Part shown: piece after piece, positions 24,301 through 35,200 of the stretch
Layout of the letters: each line of letters begins with the position of its first letter
Position numbering within the stretch: the stretch's first letter is position 1
Source of the DNA: Ancylostoma caninum
Lineage: Eukaryota > Nematoda > Chromadorea > Rhabditida > Ancylostomatidae
Assembly: GCA_037903475.1 (NCBI GenBank)
Contig: JBAJFG010000080.1
Span: 62,001 to 126,000 of the forward strand
Direction: 5' to 3'
Length of the DNA: 64,000 nt
The notes under the pieces: model-generated
The model's input: the letters and a program-made list of their open reading frames with translations, nothing else
Told to the model about the DNA's origin: nothing
Databases searched by the model: none
Program-made: the position numbers and the translations under genes

Positions 24301-24432
24301 CGCCTGGAGAAGTTGATACAGTGAGCTTTTTTCGTTGGAAAACAAATCTTGGTTCTCTTGAGAACATTGGCAACACTGATATTTGTACTTGTTATTCTCA
24401 AGCATTACCACTCGACAGTACTATCTATAAGG
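21338..24432. other. Intergenic region with coding-like minus-strand fragments
   Basis: No gene can be named. Three minus-strand frames have protein-like composition: 21997-22293 (98 codons, Cys and Gly containing), 23698-23916 (72 codons, with KLGYSLEVKEWVRKELYSQQ and a possible donor after LYDEK) and 24151-24411 (86 codons, with a CCQCS motif). They do not join in phase in any way I could establish. A 34-bp imperfect direct duplication (TTTTTTCATGGAAGGGATAG and TTTTTTCATGTAAGGGGTAG) lies at 23643-23703. The sequence TATAGATATAGATATCCAT at 22580-22600 is a simple repeat. Confidence 0.3.
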
Positions 24433-24660
24433 GTTTATACTAGGTGCGTGTGTCAGTTGCGCGTCAAACGCACGCATCCATTTGCTGAGGATTTTCCATG
24501 AGGGTCGGTCAGCATCGCGTGTACATCCTCAATCAGAAGAACACGCAGCCGCCGCGAAGCCGCAAACGAGTGCGTCTGAGCTGCGTCAGCGATGCGATTG
24601 GCCCTATCCTTCATAATATACATAGACACGCGCCTGTTAAACTCACGCGTCTAGTAAAAA
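24433..24660. mobile_element. MITE family B, copy 2 (uninterrupted)
   Basis: Starts GTTTATACTAGGTGCGTGTG and ends with the inverse of a GACGCGTGAGTTTA segment and CTAGTAAAAA. Internal landmarks TTTTCCATGAGGGTCGGTCA and TGTACATCCTCAATCAGAAG match the 41.5 kb copy. It shows the family without the 270-bp insertion found in copy 1. Confidence 0.8.
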
Positions 24661-25811
24661 TCGCTTTGTAATGAAGGAGAAACAACGCTATACAGCCATC
24701 TACATATGTCTGAAAACTCAGGAAAATTGTTTGAATTTCACCTGATAGGGCTCCTTCAATGTGCTGATCAGGAAGATCGTCATCATTTTGTGAAATAAGC
24801 CATTTCTTGGATTATGGTAGGTATACGGTGAATGTGCTACTTCATATATTCCTCTGGAACATTCTATAGGGGTTGCTTTGTACGACGAATACGGATATTG
24901 TATTCGTTTCGTAACGCGACGTCATTTCTGTGAGGTTACGGTATGATCATTAGCGAGGAAACTGGGGGAATGTAGCTAAATTCATCCCCACCTCTGCCGA
25001 TACGAAATTTTACCTACAGTAAACGTGCAAATACTGGTTAACAATATTAAATGACTGCTGCACATTTTCGTAATCAAGGTATCAAAATCCTCTAGACAAA
25101 TCCATAGCGGTTCCTTCTTCGATGTGTATGGAGGTGTTGTGACCAGATGATTTCCATACTCTAGGCCGCCATAAGTGACAGCGTTTCCTATAGCTCCCAG
25201 ATAATTTTAAATTGCTTTAAACATACTTTATTTAAAAATTGTTTTGAATATATTTTAGTTTTTGTTTCGTGCACTATCATTATATGAAAAAAAAACTTGA
25301 ACCAATACCTACCTCATTCGCCCCAGTAACAAGAAATAGTTGAGGCTGTTTGGTGAAATAATTGTGCTTGGGAAACTCCCACGCTCAGGATTAGAGTTAT
25401 GAACTTCTCAAATGTTCATGAATTCCGCCAGTGGTAAATTGGTCAGGGGTGCCAGGAACTGACATATCATACGTAGCTTGCTCAAAATTTAAAGGTTATT
25501 GTCACTTATACTCAGCACTTACATCATTCCATGAATTCTTTCGTTTCACCACGCTTGGGAGAAACCGATACAGTGTGGTATCCTGACACTGTGGCAACGG
25601 CAAGCTTCTTTTGAGCTCCGCTGCATTCTAAAACTTAAGTAACTTTCACCATGGAATTTTTTGAACCATGTATTGTTCTAGACATAACCATTCCACCTAA
25701 CCTTGCTGGGTGAAACCAAATCAGAAAATCAAACTTGACTTCTGGCAAGTACTAGCATTGTTTGTTTGAACCAATACACCTTTCCTGGTCAGAGTTTTAC
25801 AAACAGTAGCT
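24661..25811. other. Intergenic DNA, nothing recognised
   Basis: AT-rich sequence with no open frame of note on either strand, and no repeat whose ends I can define. Confidence 0.6.
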
Positions 25812-26047
25812 TTGGGGCAATATGCATCATTGAGATTACCCAGGGCAAACGCGCCAACATACCCCAACATCGGCACGCATAACGAGGTTACCCAGGGTAA
25901 ACGCGATAGCTCTCCAGATTTAGGTGCTCAAATTGAGTGAGCTAACACGTTCACCCTGGGTAATCTTAGTGGTGCATGTTGGTCCAAGTTTGCTTATTGT
26001 CAGCACGGGTGTCGATACTTTTACCCTGAGTGTTCTCAATGATGCGT
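25812..26047. mobile_element. MITE family E upstream of the TRPV gene
   Basis: Left end GCATCATTGAGATTACCCAG and right end CTGAGTGTTCTCAATGATGC are inverted relative to each other. Between them the motif TTACCCAGGG-AAACGCG or CACCCTGGGTAATCT recurs in both orientations (about 25835, 25887, 25950). A weaker relative, with CATCACTGAGCTTACCCATG and GGTAATCTTAGCCATTGG, lies at 27154-27298 inside the TRPV gene. The right end of the first copy is about 200 bp from the TRPV trans-splice site. Confidence 0.65.
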
Positions 26048-26242
26048 CCACAGGCACTGGGCACAACGCCTAAAATCAAGGTCATGATTAGCGCTGTCCG
26101 AGTAGTTCATGGATTTACTCTCCCGGACATGATCCATCTCAATGAAACTTCCACATTTTCGAAACTGTGCTTTCCCCGGAAAATTATGGCGTCAATTGCC
26201 AACAGATTTCGAATCACAATTATCTAAGCCATGATTATAAAG

Positions 26243-26249
26243 TTTGCAG
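26243..26249 (+). promoter_or_regulatory. Candidate spliced-leader acceptor of the TRPV gene
   Basis: TTTGCAG preceded by AT-rich sequence, followed by 35 bases and then the chosen ATG at 26285. It fits the nematode TTTNCAG acceptor. No upstream exon was found, so a trans-splice is more likely than a cis-splice. This would exclude the more upstream in-frame ATG at 26231. Confidence 0.5.
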
Positions 26250-26284
26250 AGTGGAAAGTTCCTGAAAGTCCAAGAAGAGCCAGC

Positions 26285-29200
26285 ATGGGGTCCTCACAAT
26301 CCAGAGAGAAGGAAAAAGCCCTCAGCATGGGGCGGCTGCGAGAGGACATGAAGTTATACAAGCTTGTCGATATGCACGGTGGAGGAGAGCTTCTGCCATG
26401 GTTCAGGTATTTCTGGAAGAAGTTTTTTGCATGAAATCAATGCGCCATATATGGTTTTGAGAGCGAATATCCAGAGAGATCACCGTTAAGACCTAACTGT
26501 CCATGAAATTGCTTTAGATACGCAACGAGTAGCGGAGACTACTCACTGATCGACGGCTACATGGAAACGAAAGTGCGAGAATCCATGTACAATCAAGGAA
26601 AGGGCAAATTGGTCACTGTGACGGAGCTCGTAAAAATAAGAAATAAGGTTTGTTAGGCTGTCCATCCTTTCCAACAAGTAACAACAGTTGTATAATCGTC
26701 TCCTATAATGTAAATATTTCCACCTCTGTAGGTTATGATTATTCAGGAACGAAACGAGAGGTTAAGTGCTTTTTCGAGGAAAAAAGGCAAAGGCAAAAGT
26801 GGCCCCAATGTTCTGGATGAGTTCAAGCAGGAGGGAGAGAACGTTGGTGATCTGAAAAAAGGTAGGAGCTTAATGCCAGTGACGGTGCCCAAAAGAGAAG
26901 TTAATAAATATCAGCATTTAGAAGATTCCTTTGTATTTGATAAGGTAAAATCGCGGAAATTGTTTTTTTTTTCAAATGAACACTTTAAAAACTAGTATAT
27001 TCACATAGGTAACAAAAATTTACTAGTGGAGAACCTATGGAGAGAAGAACTCTCTTAGCTTATTTCCAGTTCATATTTCATTTTATTTCACTTACTTTCG
27101 GTATTTGCAAACGCGATGGTTAGAACTGCTTTGGAAACAATCTAGATACGGAGACATCACTGAGCTTACCCATGGTAAATGTGTTAACGTATCCTTACGC
27201 ATTCAAATTTACCATCTGTCTGGCAGCTATCCAAAATGTTCACCCATATTTGACGTTCCATGCCAAGCTGCTACTCATAGGTAATCTTAGCCATTGGAAC
27301 GAAATTACACATCTCTCCAATGAGGCATCCAGGACCAGGATGCTGCATCCTGAGCCTAATCTCCGCTACACATTCAACATGGACCAGGGAAATTTTAGCC
27401 GCTCTTCAAAAACTTCGAATTCTTCTTGAATCCTCGGGCATCTGGGCGTGTGCTGTCAATTTTCGACATTTTACTGACATTCATCATTGAACAAAACTAA
27501 AGCAGATATAATATTTGGTTAGACACATCGTTCTCAACTCAGAGTGAATTTTGAGAATTTCGTATCCCTCAAAAAACCTCTAGGAGCACTTATTCACTAT
27601 GGTATACATTATTTTGTGTGGGGAAGACAAAAAAACCCTTTCAAGTTTAAATTTGGGATAATTCAAGGACCGAGCCAAAGCGGGATTACGGTGTTCTCAT
27701 GTACACCCTTGCTTATCACTTAAGCCCACTTGCTACCCTGTCAGAGAATGAATGATGAGGAATCCTCACCAGAAGTACAAGTTTCCTCAGAAGATGTAAG
27801 GAAGATGTCCAGAAATCTTATTCACCGCCCTGCCCACCCCCTCCCCCCCACCCACCCTTCGCACCTCACATCCCTGTTACTTTCGCAAGTTCCCAGAGGC
27901 CTGGGGCTGGAAGACGAGTTGTTAAGGGTTTTGAACAGAATCAGACATACCATTGTGATCAACAGTTCCTAGAAATTCCTGAAAATACATATGACAATCT
28001 CAGAAATGACTCTGAGGTGAGACGTTGAATTCAAATGAAGGGCATTAGTGGAGTAGCACGTAACTCCTTACACACTGCTTCCATTGAACGTGTTGTGTAT
28101 TCTGCAGCTACTTGGAAATGACCTGCCATACTTGTGTATCTCAATTATAATACTTATTTGTTCATTTTCAGCCCTGAAATTGCTCGACGGTGGCGGAAAA
28201 GGAGGCAGAGGCGAATCTAAGTACAGAGAAATTGCCTGGAAACTAGAAGAAAGAGGTAGCACCATCATTCATGGCCTAAACTCTGAAAAGTTTGACCATC
28301 GAGTGTGATTTCAGGCGCAATGGGAGAGACGATCATAGGAATATGCTTGCTCCAAGGAACAGATGTCCACAATAAACTTGCAATGAAAATTATGGATGCG
28401 TTTCCGAAACTAATCAACGACATAAATATATCTGAAGACTTCTATGGTAGGCTTGATTTGGCATAGAGGGGGCACGAAACGGCATCACTTCTTCTTCAGG
28501 TCTTACACCTTTGCACCAAGCAGTGATTAACCAGGATTGCCACATGGCGTACATGTTGCTGAAGAAGGGAGCTGATGTCAACGTACGCTGCTACGGCGCT
28601 TTTTTCTGTGCTGAGGATCAGAAAGCTGGGAGAACGGACTCTCTGGAACACGAATACGTCGAATTGCCGTTGAAGACCGCGTACACTGGGTAGACGACCT
28701 TCCGTTTAACGTTTAACGAGGGAGGGAGCACAGATTTTTCTACCAAGAAATGCAGCTCTCCATTTCAGCCATATGTATTTTGGAGAGTACCCCTTGTCGT
28801 TCGCTGCTTGCATGAATCATCCCGACGTCTATCGGCTTCTCATTGCCTTCAAAGCCAATCCGAATGCTCAGGACACCAACGGGAATACGGTGCTTCACAT
28901 GTGTGTGATCCACGAAAATATGGTATGTCATCTAATGAGGATTTTTATGGATGCTTATTCAAAAAATGAGAGGCACAAAGGACGCACTAATGAATCCTTT
29001 ACTGGAAAAATTGAAGAAGCTGACAATATAAAATGTAGCCTAAAATTACGGTAACAACGAGCGCTGCTCTGTATCTTTAATTTAACTAGTTAAGGTGTGG
29101 CAGAACAGTTGATTTGTCTTATTCTAGCCTTGCTCACGTTCTTTTATTAGATACGCATAAAATCAAAATCCTCCTGAATGAAAGGCGCCTGCCAGGGATT

Positions 29201-32200
29201 TCCATATTCGTCGGTTTTCGCGTATCCGTTATCCGGACCATTATACGAAGTTTCAGCATGGGAGAGCGGTACAGATAAGGTAGAGATCGGTTGCTTTTTG
29301 TTCACACTTTTCTCCAAAAGACAGTAGTCATTTGTTTATTTATTTATTCATTCATTTATTCATTTATTTATTCCATACACCAACTGGAATTGGTGCGCCA
29401 AGCTAGAATCCAGATTAATTAACACAACTGCACTAAACAAAGCATAAAAAGTTGTTTGGTGCAAAGCATGGGAAAATCCTACCACTGAGACAGCTACTCA
29501 TAAAAAATATAACTACTGGCCGGCTGCAATAAACATGCAGCTAAGACAAAGATTTACAGGAAAGCATCTGCGCTACGTGTTCTAGCGCCTCTTCTGTCAA
29601 TTTTCATCAGTGGTTTAGATTTTCGGAGTAATGTAGGAGAAGGCGATTCAGACCGTTTGCCCTTTTCCAGATATGAGAAAAGATATTGTTCAAGTTTTCT
29701 GGGTTGTCGTGGTAGGTTGTGTCCATTACCATCAACCCTCATCCGTTATTCGGTATCCTGTATTCGTTATGCGCTCATTCTTGGCCGATCCGTTATCTGT
29801 GCCTTCAAAAATCTCAAAAAAAACCTCATTGCTACACTAACACCATTTCTACAAAAGTGTGCGCTGGTGCTCGCCATCCTAAGTTTCTGATGGTGTCCAC
29901 GAAGTTGCTTTACGAAGGCATAAGCGTAAAGAGCGTTAAGAGCAAGTTCCCATAGAGGAAGACATGGAAACTCCACTACGATTGATAGAAGAGCCAAAAA
30001 CGAACGACAATCTCGCTGCTTCTAGCTTACAGCTTCGAAATTCGTTGTTCTCAAAACGTTGGAATTGCTAGTTTGTCCGATTTCCCAGGTAAAGACTTCA
30101 CTCACCTCACTAAGGTCTGAATACAATAAAGATATACACTTCATATGGCTTGAATTAGCTTCGATGATATTCATTGCGTGCCACTACGGAGAAATTAACT
30201 ACGCGTTTCGAATCCTTTTCCATAGATAAATATAATATATTGAAATCGAATGGTGTCTTTTGTTCTCTATGGTTAAACAATCATAACTGTTATGGCTATG
30301 TTTTATTATTCAGTGGAATGAGTTCCATTTGTGCACTATTCTTTGTTACCGTAATTCTGGGCCGCCCTGGATAACCTACTCTTCCATCATTGACCCTCTC
30401 AGAGGGATAGCTTTTTGATAATTTTCTAGCATGCAAATTCTCTAGAGCGCTTAATGACTTAGCGTTCCATTATGTTTTTATGGGTATATGTAAATGTCAC
30501 GAGTGTTTGATAAAAAGGCTTAAAACACAATAAAGCATATGGTAGCGTAAAGCAGCATATGGTAGCACCATTTAGCACATTCTTTGGGCCTGACTAGCAA
30601 CGAGTAGTTCAGCCTGGCATAATAATTACTGCTTGGTGACAAGAAAGCCTTCTGGATTCGTGCTACGAAGTAGCGAGTGGCGGAAGCAGAAGGCGGGAAC
30701 CAGGGGCGCTCCCTGTCCTTCCGGAAAAAGAAGGCCAAATTTTATATAAAATACATAAAAATCTTGTATTATTCCATTTTCGAGTGTTATTTTTAATCTC
30801 GTTCTTATAATTCTAATCTTAATTTTGTCCTCACTCTCATAATTCTAATATTTTTATATTATTCATGTTTTGCGTAAAATTTCCATAATTTTTTTATTTT
30901 ATGTTTGGGTCTGCAAAACGGCAGAGGCTCCACTTTTTCTCATCCCCCCCCCTTCTCCCGGTAATCCTTGGTAATGGGAGACAAGGACTTGCGATGCGCG
31001 GCAGGCTCTGGTAGGATTTGGGAGACGTACGTATCTCGTGTAACCAGCCAACTCACCTTTCCCACAAAATGAGTTGCAAAATTTCTCAGAAAAAGTTATA
31101 TTTCATACACTAGTCGGAAATCTTCTGAAAGTCTGTGTTTGATTCCTTGTTATTATTATTTTTGAAAAGAATTTTTGATGGCTTTGAAATTGATATACTT
31201 GCAGGTTTTTTACCTGAAACCCGGGCTGTCTGGGTACCCAAAAAGGCGGAGACCTTCTCCCTTTCTTCTTTATCAGCCATTGATATACACATGAATACCA
31301 TACCGCCTCACGGATTCTCCACATGTTATGTAGAAGTTTTACCTTTCTATTGAGAAGATTTCAAATTCAGGAAATGTTTCGCCTTGCAATGGAATCAGGT
31401 GCTCGTCTCAACATCGCCAACAAACAAAATCTTACCCCACTAACTCTTGCAGCAAAGCTAGCCAAAAAAGAGGTACTGTGCAGGAAGATCCCCTTTATTT
31501 CTTGCCACGAATAATTTTATATTTCTTATTACAAATCACTTCAGATGTTCATGGAAATCCTGGAGCTAGAAGGTGACTCTGTTTGGGCATATGGTGGCGC
31601 TTCGTCGACAGCTTATCCTCTGTCGAAGATTGATACAATCAATGAGGTGACAGGAGAATTGAATGAAGCTAGTGCGCTTTCCCTCGTTGTTTATGGGGTA
31701 AGCCGATGGCAGTTGCCAGAAATTTATAGCAGATTATAAAAAAATGGGAAAAATTACTACGACTAAATTTATTGCATTGAAGGATTCACGGATTACTGCT
31801 TATTCATTTCCCTGTTCAGGAAACGAAAGAACACCTTGATCTTCTTGACGGTCTCCTGGAGACAATATTGGAAGCAAAATGGCAGGCATTCGGTAAAACA
31901 AGGTTGGCGCCCTGTGTTACTTGTAAAATTAAGCCAAGTTCTGAGTTCGAGATTTGTGCACGTTCCAGCCTTCGGACCTTGAATTTTTGAAATTTTGAAT
32001 TTTGTCTCTGGTCTACACCTTGTAGGAACAGCAGTTGGCCCCAATGTATAATTGAAAACAAAAGAATGGAGGATTCTATGAAGATCTTTTCAGCATGTTG
32101 CGCTCCCTGGCTGCATTTACCTTCTACTACATATTCATCGTACTTTCCTTCACTCTCCGTCCAGTATCCATGTCAACGGCGGTATGAATGAGTTAAAAAC

Positions 32201-35200
32201 GGGCTACTACGTTAGCTCATTCAGAATCAGTTTCTACAAACTTTAGCAAATCACATGGGGTTGGATTAATTTCGCCGGTCAACCTATTGATGGCCCGTAC
32301 TTCAAGGGTGTAGTCCCGATTATCCCTACCGCAGATGGACCGGAGCCTTACAGTGAGTTCGCTAAAATGTCATCTACTACAGCAATAATACACTGATACA
32401 CCAGCACATCTCCGTTCCAATTCCAGAAGTTTCGATGACACAATGCCATTTACGGGACTACTGGGATCCGAACCTTTCGTTTTGGAGTGGATGGGTATTC
32501 TTTTTTGCTTTTTTTTTTCTCCGATCAAAGCCGTCTTCTATAGACCTAAATGAATTTACAAGGATTTCTGAGAGCTATTTCCTCAAAGATCTTCTCAAAA
32601 CGTGGTTGATTTCGTGGGGTAGACAACGGTGGAATATATTCTCTGCCAAATTTGTTGGGAAATCATGTCGGGTGTTCCATACCACTCTGCACCGAACTCC
32701 AGAGGGATCTGTGGTTGATTAGCCACATTCACATGGGGTGCATGTCTGTTCCTCATCTTCCCTACAGGTCTACCCCACTGGCCGCATTACGTTAAACCTC
32801 GTCCATTCTAGACGCATTTCGCCACCATGTCATCGATATTAGCCTCAACAAACTCCTGGGCTGGGATTCATAGAAGGGTACTCGAGCAAACCAACGATTA
32901 TTAGCAGGATTGGTTTCTCAGAGAGTTCATAGTGCCAGGAGACACAGGAAGCGAAAGTTGGTTGGATAACCTAAGCTAGAATTCATGAACGCAAAACCAA
33001 GCGAAACCAGGCGAGCTAACCGAATTTTATGTCTTGCGTCTCCCGATATTACACAGTCTACATGGTACATAATCACTCTGGCCAAAGTTGGTTTGCTTGG
33101 TTACAGTTTCATGAATCCCAGCCCCTAATTGTTTGTCAGTTAAATTGCAGAACTACTGTGGACTAGCGAATTTCCTTGACTCTGCCAAATGTTGTACATA
33201 GCGTTAATTATACAGGCTATATTGGAAAGTTTTCGCGGTTTTCAAAGGTGCTCTTTTTATCCCTACACTGCCTCGCAACAACTCGTCCCCTGTATACATA
33301 AGGGGATCAGATGTGCGGAATTATTGTTATTATTCGCTTCAAACTCCAGCACAACTCCGTTCAGAAAAAGCAAAACTTTCAATGACCTGACCTAACGTGT
33401 TCACGATTGAAAGATTTGATTCTGCGCTCGAATATCCACTAGTGGTGGTATAGTCTGTCCGAAACGACGAGTCCGCCCACGCACGTGGGGATTGCCGCCA
33501 CGAAGAAGCTGCCACGTTTGCCAGCACTCCACACCATCATCTCTAATCTGCGTGTCACGTTTCATCGTTATCTTCATGGTATCGACCAATGATTTGGCTG
33601 TGACGTGGACGACGTGGCAGCCAACAGCATACGTCCCATCCGCGCTGCCTCTCAATCCCCGCGTACGTGGGCGGACTCGTCGTTTCGGACAGATTATATA
33701 TCCACACTACTACCCTCAGAACGTGCTAAAAGTACCGATAACAGCGCCTGCAACGATGTTTTAATGAAAAGAAGTCCGTTCATTTCCGTGATCATAGAGA
33801 GAAAAGTCTAAGAAATTTTTTGTGGCCACATCAATGTTGAACTGTTGCTCTTTGATTTGAGCTTGCGTTTATATCTTTAGTTTCCAAATTAAGATCCAGT
33901 TCATATAGCGTATATAGCTACATCGATTTGAAATACTTTGCCCATGGAAATTAAAGATTTTCCAAATTTTTGAGGCTTGTGATCCACAACTCCCGCAATA
34001 CACACATAGCCTATTCAGGTTCGAATGGGAACCGAATCTGTTGTTGTTCTATGCGTGATAGTACAACTATTTCTCGAATTCAAAGACGTAAAGAGAATAG
34101 GTCGCGGAAAGTGGTGGGCCATTCATGTGAGTTTCCGCTCTCAGTTCACACTTATTTACCTATCACTACTCAATACAAGAAAAAAAGAAAAATCTTGTCT
34201 GATCTCAACACCGAGTATGTCGTAATAGTGTGAAGGAAGTGTAATGATGGTGTAGTTACTATGTAATTACTGCGTTCAGAAAGAATTTCCTGCAAAAATA
34301 GCCTACAAGTGTTCATTTATTTTTATTCTCTGCATGATTCCTATCAGAGCGGCTTGTAGTCTTAGCCCTGATCTTCTCGTCGTCGACAACGTTCTTGCAG
34401 CGCTGGTTATTTTATTCACATCTGTTCACTACTTATATTACTGTAGGTAAGGACAAAACTATTGTACTTGCTGTATTGTAACTACATATTGTACTGTGAA
34501 AGTCTTTGCACGCACAACAAAACCAAACTGCATATTTGTCATAGTAACAGTGAAATCAAAAGATGTCATGAATTCCGGTTAGTTTAGGGCTGTGAAGTTT
34601 GTGGGACCATTCGTCTTAATGGTTTACACCATTATAGCTACTGATATTCGGCGTTTCCTTATGATTTATGGTATTTTCCTCATGGGTTTCTCTCAAGGTA
34701 CGCACAATTGACTTCTACATAAAATCTTCAACTTTTCCACGAAAATTCTTATAAAAACGAGATTTTATTCAAGCTTTCTACTTGGTCTTCTTGAGTTGCG
34801 AACGTGCTGAACAATCCCAACTCCCTAGTGCAACGGATCAGGACAGATTCCAGAATGTTATACAAAATCCAGCTGAAGCATTTATTCGCACTTTCATTCT
34901 AACTATTGGAGAATTCACGGTTTTGTATAGGAACTTGGCAATGTGTCCCGCTAAGGTTATGGTTTGGATAGGAAAGGTTCGTCACGCTGAAACAAGACTC
35001 CTATAATGCCATAGCAGACGTACTGCTGAAAAAAGGAGAATATCGCAGAAATCTGAGGATCGTTCAGGCTGTTTTCCTCATCTTCGAATTGGGCGTCTCT
35101 ATTCTGCAATTCAACCTTCTTATAGCAATGATGACAAGAACTTATGAAACAATTTTCCGTACAAGAAAGGAGTACAAACGGCAGGTTTGCATACTTACTT

